Assembly: GCF_023145695.1 (NCBI RefSeq)
Contig: NZ_JAJHVV010000003.1
Span: 248,001-312,000, forward strand
Length of the DNA: 64,000 nucleotides
DNA from: Vibrio amylolyticus
GTDB taxonomy: Bacteria > Pseudomonadota > Gammaproteobacteria > Enterobacterales > Vibrionaceae
Direction: 5' to 3'
Shown piece by piece: positions 27,101 through 35,807 of this stretch (its first letter is position 1; each line of letters starts with the position of its first letter). A program made the position numbers and the translations under genes. The notes beneath the pieces are model-generated. The model saw nothing but the letters and a program-made list of their open reading frames with translations, made no database searches and was not told the DNA's origin.

Positions 27101-27291
27101 GTCGTGTTCGACCTGTGTGTATGGCAGCAATTACAACCATATTGGGTATGATTCCGCTATTGCCGGATATTTTCTTTAAGCCAATGGCGGTTACCATCAT
27201 GTTTGGTTTGGGGTTTGCAACGGTGTTAACTCTTATCGTGGTTCCTGTTTTATACAGACTGTTCCACGGTCTGAAAATACCACAGCAGTAA
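24184..27291 (+). CDS. vexK: RND efflux pump, inner-membrane transporter (VexK type)
   Basis: A 1035-aa RND transporter with 12 membrane spans and two large periplasmic loops (about 55-350 and 575-860). It exports drugs, bile salts or detergents with the two upstream adaptors and an unlinked TolC. In span 4 the usual Asp-Asp proton-relay pair is Asp418-Asn419 (GMLVDNAIVVVEG), so only one acidic residue remains. The span-10 lysine is present (SGMLLKNGIVLLDQ). An Asp-Asn pair is seen in some RND subfamilies of this kind. V. cholerae VexK is the closest named relative by context. A terminator follows. Confidence 0.88.
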   Translation: MNDSNNTLPQANDAEEKGIAVYFIKNRVISWMIALIFLIGGVSAFFGLGRLEDPAFTIKDAMVVTQYPGATPQQVEEEVTYPLEKVIQQLTYVDEVNSISSRGLSQITVTMKNNYGPDDLPQIWDELRRKVNDTAGSLSPGVGTPKVIDDFGDVYGILLAITGDGYEYKQLLDYVDYLRRELELIDGVSKISVSGQQQEQVFIEISMKRLSSLGLAPTTVFNLLATQNLVSDAGAVRIGDEYIRIHPTGEFENVDQLGDLIINESGASGLIYLRDVAEITRGYQEVPSNIISFNGDLALNVGVSFASGVNVVEVGERFDRRLAELKFQQPIGIEISEVYSQPKEVDKSVSGFVVSLGQAVAIVIIVLLFFMGLRSGLLIGLILLLTVFGTFIFMQYFKIDLQRISLGALVIALGMLVDNAIVVVEGILIGTQKGRTRTQAATDIVTQTKWPLLGATVIAVTAFAPIGLSEDATGEYCGTLFTVLLISLMLSWFTAISLTPFFADMFFKGQKQPEGGDDSDPYKGAVFVIYKNFLQFCMNRAWLTVIVLVVGLGVSLYGFTLVKQSFFPSSITPMFQADIWLPEGTDIRATNTKLKALETWISEQNHVEHVTTTAGKGLQRFMLTYAPEKSYAGYGEITTRVDDYAALHDLMAKFRVHVEENFPEVNYKLKQIELGPGGGAKIEARVIGSDPTILRGIASQIVDVMKDDPNATNIRHDWRERTKVLEPQFNESQARRYGITKSDVDDFLSMSFSGKSVGVYRDGTTLMPIIARLPEGERVDIRNIEGMKMWSPVLSEYIPLQQVTLGYELQWEDPIIVRKNRKRVLTVFADPDLLGEETASTLQKRLMPQIDAIEMPPGYSLEWGGEYESSRDAQESLFTTMPLGYLFMFLITVFLFNSVKEPLIVWLTVPLAIMGVTTGLLALNTPFGFMALLGFLSLSGMLLKNGIVLLDQIEIEMKSGKEPYVAVVDAALSRVRPVCMAAITTILGMIPLLPDIFFKPMAVTIMFGLGFATVLTLIVVPVLYRLFHGLKIPQQ

Positions 27292-27337
27292 CAGGCCTAT
27301 TTCAATCACAAGTGATTACAGGTTTTAACTCTGTGGA

Positions 27338-27365
27338 AACGCCTCTGATAATTCAGGGGCGTTTT
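27338..27365 (+). terminator. Terminator after the RND operon
   Basis: Eleven-base stem AACGCCTCTGA / TCAGGGGCGTT with one wobble pair, loop TAAT, then TTT. Confidence 0.8.
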
Positions 27366-27416
27366 CTAGGTGAAGCACACCTTTCATGTTACGGCTCACT
27401 TTTAAGGAGAAAGAAT

Positions 27417-27983
27417 ATGACGGAAACAACATGTGCATGGGCGATGAAACACCCATTGGAGCGTTCCTACCACGATAGTGAGTGGGGCGTGCCTGTTTAT
27501 GATGATCAAACCCTATTTGAGTTTTTAACGTTAGAAGGGGCTCAAGCAGGATTGAGCTGGATTACAATATTAAAGAAACGAGAAGGTTATCGCTTGGCTT
27601 TTCTGAATTATGATTTGGAGAAACTGGCTAAGTTAGATGAAACGGATGTACCTAACATAATCGAAAACTTTGACATTGTTAGGCATAAAGGAAAAATTGC
27701 GTCGGTATACGGTAATGCTCGGGCTGCAATAGAGCTACAGAAAGAGTTTGGAAGTCTATCTATCGCCTTGTGGCAGTTTGTGGGTGATCGTCCAGTCATT
27801 AATAGCTGGTCTTCGATGGATCAAGTCCCTGCTTCGACAAAAATATCGAAAGAGATGAGCAAATTTTTAAAAAAGAAAGGCTTTAAATTTGTTGGGGAAA
27901 CTATTTGCTATGCATTTATGCAAGCCACTGGCATGGTTAATGATCATCTTATTGATTGCCCAAAATACTTTACGAATCAATAA
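27417..27983 (+). CDS. tag: DNA-3-methyladenine glycosylase I
   Basis: A 188-aa helix-hairpin-helix glycosylase that removes 3-methyladenine from alkylated DNA. The YHDSEWGVP motif holds the catalytic Glu and one zinc ligand; Cys6 near the N-terminus and His/Cys in NDHLIDCPKY at the C-terminus complete the zinc snap. TLEGAQAGLSWITIL is the substrate-pocket signature. ATG 27417 has AAGGAGAAAG before it; a start 35 codons upstream would overlap the terminator of the previous operon and is rejected. Monocistronic or with the globin gene. Confidence 0.95.
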   Translation: MTETTCAWAMKHPLERSYHDSEWGVPVYDDQTLFEFLTLEGAQAGLSWITILKKREGYRLAFLNYDLEKLAKLDETDVPNIIENFDIVRHKGKIASVYGNARAAIELQKEFGSLSIALWQFVGDRPVINSWSSMDQVPASTKISKEMSKFLKKKGFKFVGETICYAFMQATGMVNDHLIDCPKYFTNQ

Positions 27984-28047
27984 AAGTTGGGCGAGTCTAC
28001 ATTGACGTTCTACTATTAATCTAGAACGTCAAAGATTAGGGAGTAAT

Positions 28048-28509
28048 ATGTCTATTACGGTTATTGAAAAGAAATTAATACAAGATAGCTTTGCTAAAGT
28101 TGCGCCAATTGCAGATAAAGCAGCGGAGATATTTTATGCAAAGCTGTTTGAGTATGACCCTTCGTTAAAAGTGTTATTTAAAGGCGACATGAGCACTCAA
28201 GGACGTAAGTTAATGAGCACGTTAGGTGTTGCGGTAAAAGGGTTAGATAACCTTGAGTCGTTAGTCCCAGTGCTGCAAAACCTTGCTGTACAGCATGTAA
28301 GTTACGGGGTTAAAGCGGATGATTATACACCGGTGGGTAACGCTCTGATTTATACATTAAAGACAGGTTTGGGCGATAGCTTTGATGATCGAACCCGTAA
28401 TGCTTGGGTGAAAATATATCACACGATTGCAACGGTAATGAGAAGTGCAGCCTATCCAGATTATGATTCAAATACCTACAAAAACACCAAATCCTACAAT
28501 CGGAAATAA
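28048..28509 (+). CDS. Single-domain bacterial globin (Vitreoscilla type)
   Basis: A 153-aa globin without a reductase domain. The proximal His is in LAVQHVSYGV near residue 86; the distal site has Gln in STQGRKLM and a Tyr in the B helix (IFYAKLF). It resembles Vitreoscilla haemoglobin and the globin part of Hmp, and may bind oxygen or nitric oxide. A GGGAG ribosome site lies 7 nt before the ATG. There is a strong terminator 28 bp after the stop. No NsrR or FNR site is obvious in the short upstream gap. Confidence 0.9.
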   Translation: MSITVIEKKLIQDSFAKVAPIADKAAEIFYAKLFEYDPSLKVLFKGDMSTQGRKLMSTLGVAVKGLDNLESLVPVLQNLAVQHVSYGVKADDYTPVGNALIYTLKTGLGDSFDDRTRNAWVKIYHTIATVMRSAAYPDYDSNTYKNTKSYNRK

Positions 28510-28536
28510 AACATACGGCTTAGTGAGTTTAGAATT

Positions 28537-28566
28537 AAAAAATGCCAATGAGGATTGGCATTTTTT
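28537..28566. terminator. Bidirectional terminator between globin gene and metC
   Basis: Perfect stem ATGCCAAT / ATTGGCAT extended by A/T pairs, loop GAGG, with A-run before and T-run after, between convergent genes. Confidence 0.9.
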
Positions 28567-28582
28567 AATCTATTAATCGTTA

Positions 28583-29782
28583 TTATTTAGAGGTGGTTTT
28601 GACAGCCTCATTATATCTTTCAAGGCCAGAGTCTAGGTCTGCGATAAGATCGTCAACATCTTCTAACCCGATATGAACACGAATAAGCGTACCTGAGAAG
28701 TTAGGGTTAGCGACGGTTCTAAGGCTATTAAAGCTCCTTGGTTCATTGGCTAAAATTAAGCTTTCAAATCCACCCCACGAATAACCCATGCTGAAATGGT
28801 TCATTCCATCAAGCAGCTCTGTTGTTGCTTTAGGGTGAGACTCTTTTAAAACGAAAGAAAACAAGCCATTGCCACCAGTGAAGTCCCTAGCGAAAAACTC
28901 ATGTCCAGGACAGCTTTCTAGGGCAGGGTGACGGACATGGTCCACTTCTGGGCGCGTTTCTAGCCACTTAGCGACTTTTAAACTATTTTCCGCGTGTTGG
29001 CTAAGCCTAACATCGAGAGTACGAATACCACGTAAACCTAAATACGCATCATCAGGAGAGACACACTGCCCCATAAGGTAACTTTGCTCTCTTAATTGAG
29101 GCCAGTACTTTTCTGTTGCAACAGCAGTTCCTAGCATGACATCAGAGTGGCCAACAATGTACTTAGTTGCGGCTTGAATAGAAATGTCGACACCAAAATC
29201 AAACGGAGAGAAGTTCACACCAGCCGCCCATGTATTATCGAGCATAACGATAATCTCGTTCTCGTGTGCAATTCGAGACAAGGTAGGGATATCTTGTACT
29301 TCCATTGTGACTGAGCCAGGTGACTCGGTGAACAAAATTTTAGTATTTGGCTTGATAAGATCTCGGAGACCTTCCCCAATCATTGGATCATAATAGGTGG
29401 TCTCAACGCCCATTTTCTTCATGATCGAGTCACAAAAGTCTCGTGTAGGTTCGTAACAGGTATCGACCATTAAGATATGATCACCCGTTTCAATAAATGA
29501 CAATATTGCGTTCGAAATGGCGGCAGTACCACATGGATATAGTGCACAGCCTGCTCCGCCTTCGAGTTCGACCATCGCGTCTTGGAATGCAAAGTGTGTG
29601 TTGGTCCCACGGCGACCATAAAAAAGAGTTTTATCAGCGCGTTTTAGCATAGCGGCATTCTTTTCGGCCACAGTATCAAAAACGATAGTTGATGCTCTTT
29701 GAACGGGTGGGTTAACCACACCATTGGTCCACTTTTTATCACGTCCGGCCGTGATCAGCCGAGTCTTTTTGCCTTCCGACAT
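28583..29782 (-). CDS. metC: Cystathionine beta-lyase
   Basis: A 399-aa PLP enzyme of the Cys/Met metabolism family, cleaving cystathionine to homocysteine, pyruvate and ammonia in methionine synthesis. The PLP lysine is in ATKYIVGHSDVMLG; the phosphate-binding YPCGTAAIS and the FYGRRGTNTHFAFQ tyrosine-arginine region are clear and typical of MetC rather than MetB. It begins at ATG 29782. It is monocistronic. MetJ control is expected for the family, but no convincing MetJ box repeat is visible upstream. Confidence 0.92.
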   Translation of the reverse strand: MSEGKKTRLITAGRDKKWTNGVVNPPVQRASTIVFDTVAEKNAAMLKRADKTLFYGRRGTNTHFAFQDAMVELEGGAGCALYPCGTAAISNAILSFIETGDHILMVDTCYEPTRDFCDSIMKKMGVETTYYDPMIGEGLRDLIKPNTKILFTESPGSVTMEVQDIPTLSRIAHENEIIVMLDNTWAAGVNFSPFDFGVDISIQAATKYIVGHSDVMLGTAVATEKYWPQLREQSYLMGQCVSPDDAYLGLRGIRTLDVRLSQHAENSLKVAKWLETRPEVDHVRHPALESCPGHEFFARDFTGGNGLFSFVLKESHPKATTELLDGMNHFSMGYSWGGFESLILANEPRSFNSLRTVANPNFSGTLIRVHIGLEDVDDLIADLDSGLERYNEAVKTTSK

Positions 29783-29884
29783 AGAATTTCCTTGTCTACT
29801 AACTTGAGATATACCTATTTAAAGCATGGAGTTGTGGTTAGTTTCAACCCCTTGAAGGCATTTATATGTAAAGAAGTTTTTTTG

Positions 29885-31339
29885 TCATAAAAGTGGGTTG
29901 AATAAAAAGAAGGCCCTTTCTAAAAAACGGTGACGAATCGGGCGTGATTTCCATTGTTCTTTATTCACTGGGTAAGACTGATCGATGTATTGTTGTTGTA
30001 GCCAGAGCATTTCTTGTGTGAAGGCTTGGTCTTCTACTGCCAAGGTAACTTCGAAGTTAAGCCACAAACTACGCATATCCATATTAACGGTTCCAACAAG
30101 GCAGAAGTGGTCATCGATAACGACCGATTTCGTATGAAGTAGTCCACCATGAAACTCGTGAATTTTTACACCTGCGGAAAGAAGGTCACCATAAAAAGCT
30201 CTTGATGCCCATTTTACCATTAAGGAGTCATTCTTATGAGGGATAATAATATCCACTGCGACGCCACGTTGAGCCGTTAACTTAATCGTTTCTAGTAAGT
30301 CATTACTTGGTACAAAGTAGGGTGTGGTTATTTTTACAGAGTGGTTTGCTTGGTGCATAGCGAGTGCGAGAACTTGTAAAATCAAGTTTTCTGGCATACC
30401 TGGACCTGACGGAACAACTTGAATTGGGTGCTGTTGTTCGGAAGGATCGATCTGGCACTCTGGGAGTTTAGGCAAGTGGCGCTGACCCGTTTCAACTTCC
30501 CAATCCCAACTATGAATGGCGGACAAAACATTTACGGTAGGTCCAGTAATTCGAACCATGATATCTATCCATTGGCCTACATCTGAGTTCTGTTTGAAAT
30601 AAGCAGGGTCGACAAGGTTCATCGAACCGGTATAAGCAATAGCATCATCAATAACAATAATTTTTCTATGTTGACGAAGATCGAGTCGACGTAAGAAAAT
30701 ACGCCAAGGACTCACTTCTAATGCTTGAACGACTTCGATACCAGAGTTCTTCATCATTTGGTACCACGAACTCCTGAAAAATCGTGGGCTACCTGCTGAA
30801 TCGAGCAGTAGTTTAACTTTTACTCCTCGTTTGGAAGCTTGAATCAGAGCGCTCGCTACTGAATCTGCAAGACCGCCAGGGTGCCAAATATAAAATACCA
30901 TGCTGATACTGTGCTCGGCTTTTTCGATATCTTGAATAATGGAGCGTAGGATTTCGTCAGTAGAGTTTTGTAATGAAAGAGAATTACCACTAAGGGCCGG
31001 AATACTCATTCGATTATTACAAAGGTCATCAATTTTAGATATGTGACCACCCAAGGCATCGGGTATGTGGGCTTGACAATGATTCAGCTGCCTAAACCAT
31101 TGCTGAAATGGGCCAAACATCTCTCTTGCTCTTTCTGCTCGTTTTCGACCTAGATTGAGCTCGCCAAAAAGGAAATAACAACCGACACCAACAACAGGGA
31201 CGATGTAGATGATCATTAGCCATGCTAAAGAAACACTAACGGCTCTTCTTTTAAGTACTATTCGTAGCGTGACCCCGGCAACTAGAAACCAATAAAGCCC
31301 GATACTTACTAGAGTAAGGAAGTGGTAGAACTTATCCAT
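29885..31339 (-). CDS. clsA: Cardiolipin synthase A
   Basis: A 484-aa phospholipase-D-family enzyme that makes cardiolipin from two phosphatidylglycerols at the inner membrane. Two N-terminal membrane spans (about 7-27 and 37-58) precede two HKD motifs: HRKIIVIDDAIAYTGSMN and HTKSVVIDDHFCLVGTVNMD. ATG 31339 aligns with the start of E. coli ClsA, with the LVAGV residues at the same position; a TTG four codons upstream is the alternative. The end (FLERAFFLFNPLL) is the typical ClsA tail. Confidence 0.94.
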   Translation of the reverse strand: MDKFYHFLTLVSIGLYWFLVAGVTLRIVLKRRAVSVSLAWLMIIYIVPVVGVGCYFLFGELNLGRKRAERAREMFGPFQQWFRQLNHCQAHIPDALGGHISKIDDLCNNRMSIPALSGNSLSLQNSTDEILRSIIQDIEKAEHSISMVFYIWHPGGLADSVASALIQASKRGVKVKLLLDSAGSPRFFRSSWYQMMKNSGIEVVQALEVSPWRIFLRRLDLRQHRKIIVIDDAIAYTGSMNLVDPAYFKQNSDVGQWIDIMVRITGPTVNVLSAIHSWDWEVETGQRHLPKLPECQIDPSEQQHPIQVVPSGPGMPENLILQVLALAMHQANHSVKITTPYFVPSNDLLETIKLTAQRGVAVDIIIPHKNDSLMVKWASRAFYGDLLSAGVKIHEFHGGLLHTKSVVIDDHFCLVGTVNMDMRSLWLNFEVTLAVEDQAFTQEMLWLQQQYIDQSYPVNKEQWKSRPIRHRFLERAFFLFNPLL

Positions 31340-31728
31340 ATAGGCAGACAAAAGTAAAAAGGTGGAATTAGGATAGTAATGGGAATCGAGCGATTTAGGA
31401 ACGGATTATTCGATATATATGAAATTAGTAACAGTAGATAATTGCTAGATAGTCATATTTTCTAGCTGTGAATGTAACGATTTGTACATAAATGAAACAA
31501 ATGAACTGGAAATATTGAGGTTTGACCGAAATATATACTATGCGGGGTTTCAATTTTAATCGTAAACTGGTTTACTTACCATACATGAGCGTCACTAAAA
31601 CACTATAAGGTGTAAGGTAAACTTTACAGTTTGTATTTACACTCAACCCTTTAGACGCCCAGTGCACGATGCAAATAAGTACACAGATGCAGCTCAGATA
31701 AACACAACATAAATTTTGGAGATACACC
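31340..31728. other. Divergent clsA / NSS-transporter intergenic region
   Basis: 389 bp holding both promoters. Several GTAAA/TTTAC dyads occur in the 31560-31640 part, including GTAAACTGGTTTAC (31562-31575) and the TyrR-like box at 31611-31628. A reverse-strand frame of 85 codons overlaps the start of the transporter gene and is not believable. Confidence 0.6.
31611..31628. promoter_or_regulatory. TyrR-box-like operator
   Basis: TGTAAG-GTAAAC-TTTACA, one mismatch from the TyrR consensus TGTAAA-N6-TTTACA, 100 bp before the GTG start of the NSS transporter. A second looser dyad lies 36 bp further upstream. Confidence 0.55.
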
Positions 31729-33159
31729 GTGGCGACTAGCAGTACAACCACACAACCCCGTGATACCTGGGGTTCGAAACTTGGATTCGTAATGGCCGCA
31801 GCTGGCTCAGCTGTAGGTTTAGGTAACATTTGGAAATTCCCGTATACAGCAGGTGAAAGTGGCGGCGGTGCGTTCGTTCTTATTTATCTACTGTTTGTTA
31901 TTTTTATTGGTTTTAGTGTAATGCTGACTGAATTCGCTGTTGGTCGTAAGACAGGCGTTTCTGCAGTAGGTGCGTTTAAGAAAACCGACCGCCGTTGGTC
32001 GTTCGTCGGCGTTATTGGGGTATTCAGTGGTCTATTGATCATGGGTTTCTATCCAGTTGTAGGTGGTTGGGCAATTGCTTATATCTACAAACTGGCAACG
32101 GGACTATTGAGTGCACCAGAAGCTATCGGTGATAGCTTTGGTAGCTTTATCTCTAACCCAATTGAACCACTTATGTGGATGGGTCTTTACCTACTATTGA
32201 ATATCGCCATTGTTGCTCGCGGTATCTCTGGTGGTATCGAGAAAGCGGGTAAAGTTCTAATGCCTATGCTGTTCATTATCCTTATCATCGTATCTATCAA
32301 AGGTATGATGCTTCCGGGTGCAAGCGCAGGTCTAGAGTTCCTATTTAAACCTGACTTCTCTCAAGTGGATAGTGGTGTAGTTCTAGCGGCGCTAGGTCAA
32401 GCGTTCTTCTCACTAAGTTTAGGTATGGGTTGTATGATCACATACGGTAGCTACCTGAAGAAAAAAGAGAACCTAGTTCAAACGACTGCAATGGTAACAG
32501 CAATGGATACCAGTGTTGCCATCCTTGCTGGTCTAGCAATGTTCCCTGCAATGTTCGCATTCGGCATGGCACCTGCTGCTGGTCCGGGTCTAGTCTTCGT
32601 TGTTGTTCCTCAGCTATTCGCTGAAATGGGCGCTATTGGCCTAATGTTCGCTCTGATGTTCTTCGTTGGCCTAAGTGTTGCGGCTCTAACGTCTTCAGTA
32701 TCTCTACTGGAAGTTGTTGTATCGTACCTGATTGATGAGAAAGGCTTGAAGCGTTCGACAGCTGTAGCTCTTGCTGCAACAGTAATGGGCGTACTATGTG
32801 TGTTCTCTTCTATCTCTCTAGGTGGTCTAGGTCCACAACTGTTCGGTACGGGTGCATTTGATGTATTCGACCTACTAACTGATAAGATCTTCCTAGCGGT
32901 TGGCGGTATGCTTGTGTGTATCTTCGCTGGTTGGAGACTAAATCGTGAAGAGCTTGAGAAAGAGATCACTAACGATGGCGACATCAAGTTCCCACTGTTC
33001 GGTCTTTGGTACAACCTAGTTAAATACGTGATTCCTTTTGCTGTAGCAATCGTTGCGATTGCAGGCGTTTACTCTGGATTTGAATCTGGAAAAGGTGAAA
33101 TCATGTTGGTTGGTCTTGGTGTGATAGCTGTTTCAGGTATTATCTCTAAGAAGCTATAA
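31729..33159 (+). CDS. Sodium-dependent amino-acid transporter (NSS/SNF family)
   Basis: A 476-aa inner-membrane transporter with about 11-12 spans. The first span carries the NSS signature GSAVGLGNIWKFPY at residues 27-40 followed by GGGAFVL. It starts with GTG, with TTTTGGAGA about 7 nt upstream. The related Fusobacterium Tyt1 carries tyrosine, and the TyrR-like box upstream suggests an aromatic amino acid here, but this is inference. It is monocistronic and ends at a strong terminator. Codon use is like that of highly expressed genes. Confidence 0.9.
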   Translation: MATSSTTTQPRDTWGSKLGFVMAAAGSAVGLGNIWKFPYTAGESGGGAFVLIYLLFVIFIGFSVMLTEFAVGRKTGVSAVGAFKKTDRRWSFVGVIGVFSGLLIMGFYPVVGGWAIAYIYKLATGLLSAPEAIGDSFGSFISNPIEPLMWMGLYLLLNIAIVARGISGGIEKAGKVLMPMLFIILIIVSIKGMMLPGASAGLEFLFKPDFSQVDSGVVLAALGQAFFSLSLGMGCMITYGSYLKKKENLVQTTAMVTAMDTSVAILAGLAMFPAMFAFGMAPAAGPGLVFVVVPQLFAEMGAIGLMFALMFFVGLSVAALTSSVSLLEVVVSYLIDEKGLKRSTAVALAATVMGVLCVFSSISLGGLGPQLFGTGAFDVFDLLTDKIFLAVGGMLVCIFAGWRLNREELEKEITNDGDIKFPLFGLWYNLVKYVIPFAVAIVAIAGVYSGFESGKGEIMLVGLGVIAVSGIISKKL

Positions 33160-33203
33160 ATAGATCAATAACTTAGTATATACCGACTAACGATAATTAT
33201 TGT

Positions 33204-33239
33204 AAAGGCGAGAAACTTATGAGTTTCTCGCCTTTTTTA
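33204..33239 (+). terminator. Terminator after the NSS transporter
   Basis: Perfect 14-base stem AAAGGCGAGAAACT / AGTTTCTCGCCTTT with loop TATG and a run of T. Confidence 0.93.
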
Positions 33240-33369
33240 TTCTCTCACTTTCTTAAATATCTCCCATACTTACCAAGCTAAGAGCCAATAACACAGCATC
33301 AGGATGCAACGGCTGTTTCTCTTGCCGTATTTAATTGTGTCGATTTGCCTAATAGGTAAGGGGAGTTAT

Positions 33370-34980
33370 ATGTCGGTAAGAAACAAGTTATACAGTGGAT
33401 TTGCCAGTATTTTAGCCGTTGTTATGATCGCGATGGGGGTCATTTGGTGGGAAGTTGAAGAGTCACACGATGTCGCGACAGAAATACGTGTAGACGATGT
33501 CCCAGGCGTTGAGCTTTATTTAATATTGATAGATGAAGTCGGTGATGTGTACCGAGATTCACTTAAGATAGTGGCTAATACCCCCGGTGCTAGACGTGAT
33601 TATGAATCTAATAAAACCGAATTTAGAGACGCATATACGAAAATTGTCGCATTAGAGAAAAGCAGTGCAGTAGATAATGAACGTTTAAAAAAAATAGAGG
33701 CATTGTTTAACCTTTACACCAGTGAGTTTGAGCGAAACGTACTACCCCAAGTTAATCCTTCGCAAGACTCTGACGCACTGTTTCGAGAGCTTGATCAACT
33801 CTATGATAAGCACCTTGTCATGGTAGAAAACTTGTTGGATGAAGCGTCATTGTCTGAAAGTGCAGAAGCTGAAAAAGCTTTACTTACACTTAATGATTCA
33901 TTCACTGCAATCAATAGCACCATTTTTATTCTCACCATTATTGCCATCTTATCTTCATCTGCTGTTGCCTACTTTTTGTCACATTCGATTACGACTCGTT
34001 TAACGCGCCTAGATGAAGTCGCGGTTAGAGTGGCGAATGGAGACTTAACTGCCGCGGAAATTGAAGACGCATCGAGCGATGAGCTTGGTAACTTGGCGAA
34101 ATCAGTCAATAAAATGCAAGCCTCTTTAGTGAGTTTGCTGGGTTCAATCTCTACTGTTAGTACGGAAGTCAAAATGGTCACTTCTGATCTCTTCCAGATA
34201 AGTAACGATATTGTCTCAGGCGCGTCATCTCAAGCCGATAAGGCATCATTAATCGCCACGGCTGCTGAAGAGTTAAGTTTGACTATTTCGGAAGTCGCTC
34301 AGCAAGGGAACTCAACCTTTGAGGAAGCACAAAGGTCTGAAAAATCCGCTGAGGAAGGACGAAGTGTGATCGTTGAGATGGTGGAGAGTATCCAACAAGT
34401 CTCAAACCAAATGAGTGACATGTCGACCCAGATGAATACACTTGGATCGCATGGTGAGCAAATAGGAAGCGTTATCAAGGTTATCGAAGACATCGCAGAG
34501 CAAACCAATTTGTTAGCCTTAAATGCAGCGATAGAAGCGGCCCGTGCTGGTGAATTTGGCCGAGGGTTTGCAGTAGTTGCGGATGAAGTGAGAGCACTTG
34601 CTGAAAGAACCACAAACGCGACTCAAGAGGTTTCTGGCATCATTCAGTCGATTCAATCGGGTACGAAAGAGGCAGTAACCTTTACCGAAGAGAATTGTCA
34701 GCTTGTTGAAATAGGGGTAAAACAAAGCTCCGGTGCGGTGACAGCGCTGGAAGAAATTGTATCAGGAGCGGCAAATGTGCAGAGCATGGTCAATTCGATA
34801 GCAACGGCGGCAGAAGAACAAACTGCGGTAACGAAAGAAATTGCCGCTGATATTACCGCTATCAGTGATATTTCAGAGCAATCATTAGCGCTGGCAAATC
34901 GAAGCTCGGAAAGTACCAGTGGTCTGAATACCCGTGTTACAGAGCTTGAGCAACTGATCAGTAAATTCAAGCTGTCATAA
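33370..34980 (+). CDS. Methyl-accepting chemotaxis protein
   Basis: A 536-aa chemoreceptor. One span at about residues 11-31, a roughly 150-residue helical periplasmic sensor, a second span near 190-212 and a HAMP domain ([19 protein letters not shown]) lead to the signalling domain. The hairpin tip motif [19 protein letters not shown] is intact. No C-terminal CheR-binding pentapeptide is seen. GGGGAG is 6 nt before ATG 33370; a start 22 codons upstream would add a hydrophobic leader and is less likely. The ligand is unknown. Confidence 0.93.
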   Translation: MSVRNKLYSGFASILAVVMIAMGVIWWEVEESHDVATEIRVDDVPGVELYLILIDEVGDVYRDSLKIVANTPGARRDYESNKTEFRDAYTKIVALEKSSAVDNERLKKIEALFNLYTSEFERNVLPQVNPSQDSDALFRELDQLYDKHLVMVENLLDEASLSESAEAEKALLTLNDSFTAINSTIFILTIIAILSSSAVAYFLSHSITTRLTRLDEVAVRVANGDLTAAEIEDASSDELGNLAKSVNKMQASLVSLLGSISTVSTEVKMVTSDLFQISNDIVSGASSQADKASLIATAAEELSLTISEVAQQGNSTFEEAQRSEKSAEEGRSVIVEMVESIQQVSNQMSDMSTQMNTLGSHGEQIGSVIKVIEDIAEQTNLLALNAAIEAARAGEFGRGFAVVADEVRALAERTTNATQEVSGIIQSIQSGTKEAVTFTEENCQLVEIGVKQSSGAVTALEEIVSGAANVQSMVNSIATAAEEQTAVTKEIAADITAISDISEQSLALANRSSESTSGLNTRVTELEQLISKFKLS

Positions 34981-34987
34981 ATCAGAT

Positions 34988-35040
34988 TCTCCTACCTATT
35001 CGAATCGATAGTTATTTGGTGATGTTGAATAGGTAGGAGA
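34988..35040. repeat. Perfect 14-bp inverted repeat (large-loop hairpin)
   Basis: TCTCCTACCTATTC (34988-35001) and GAATAGGTAGGAGA (35027-35040) are exact reverse complements, 25 nt apart, in the gap between the MCP gene and the pseudouridine synthase gene. There is no T-run after it, so it is not a standard terminator. Confidence 0.8.
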
Positions 35041-35095
35041 GTGGAATATCTACTAAGAAACGGTATACTCCTTCGCTCTATAACGGAGCGCACTC

Positions 35096-35794
35096 ATGTT
35101 CGATATTCTTCATACATCCCCTGACTTTTTAGTGATCAATAAACACCCCAATGTATCGGTACATAAAGATGATGGAGATACCATGCTGCTTCAAGAAGTA
35201 GCGAAAGTGAGTGGTGATAGCCAGCTCTACCTAGTGCATCGTTTAGATAAAATGACGTCGGGTATTCTACTGTTGGCGCGTAACCATGAAGCTGCAAGTC
35301 GTCTATCTCAGGCATTTGCGAATCGCGATGTAGAGAAATACTATTTATCCATAGGAACTAAGAAGCCTAAGAAAAAACAAGGCCTCATTAGCGGTGATAT
35401 GGAGCGTTCTCGCCGTTCTAGTTGGAAGCTGATTAAGTCGCAAAACAACCCTGCCATCACTCAGTTTATTTCTTTGTCAGCGACACCTGGCGAGAGGTTG
35501 TTTTTATGCAAGCCTCATACTGGAAAAACGCATCAAATAAGAGTCGCATTGAACTCGATAGGCTCGAGTATCGTAGGTGATCCGATATATAGCCCAAGCA
35601 GCGACGCCGATCGTGGGTATCTTCATGCATTTGCAATTGGATTCTCATTTAATCACGAGAAACATCAGTTTATTTGTGACCCTCGTGATTACCCAGCGTT
35701 AGGCTGCAAATGGCAAGAGCAGCAGGTCAGTGAAGGCATTGACGTTTGGCTAGAACCTCACACTTTAGCTTGGCCTAAACTTAACAAATCATAG
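35096..35794 (+). CDS. RluA-family pseudouridine synthase (TIGR01621 type)
   Basis: A 232-aa RNA pseudouridine synthase without an S4 domain. The catalytic motif HRLDKMTSG near residue 69 contains the essential Asp; the family KPHTGKTHQIRVAL motif near residue 138 and LHAFAIGF follow. It fits the TIGR01621 subgroup. The RNA target is not known; position beside a methyltransferase gene 13 bp downstream suggests a small RNA-modification operon. ATG 35096 follows a short TAACGGAG ribosome site. Confidence 0.9.
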   Translation: MFDILHTSPDFLVINKHPNVSVHKDDGDTMLLQEVAKVSGDSQLYLVHRLDKMTSGILLLARNHEAASRLSQAFANRDVEKYYLSIGTKKPKKKQGLISGDMERSRRSSWKLIKSQNNPAITQFISLSATPGERLFLCKPHTGKTHQIRVALNSIGSSIVGDPIYSPSSDADRGYLHAFAIGFSFNHEKHQFICDPRDYPALGCKWQEQQVSEGIDVWLEPHTLAWPKLNKS

Positions 35795-35807
35795 AGAAGA
35801 ATAAGAA

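Noticed and set aside
31572..31829. 85-codon minus-strand frame
   Set aside because: It overlaps the start of the NSS transporter and the TyrR-like box, with low-complexity cysteine-rich content.
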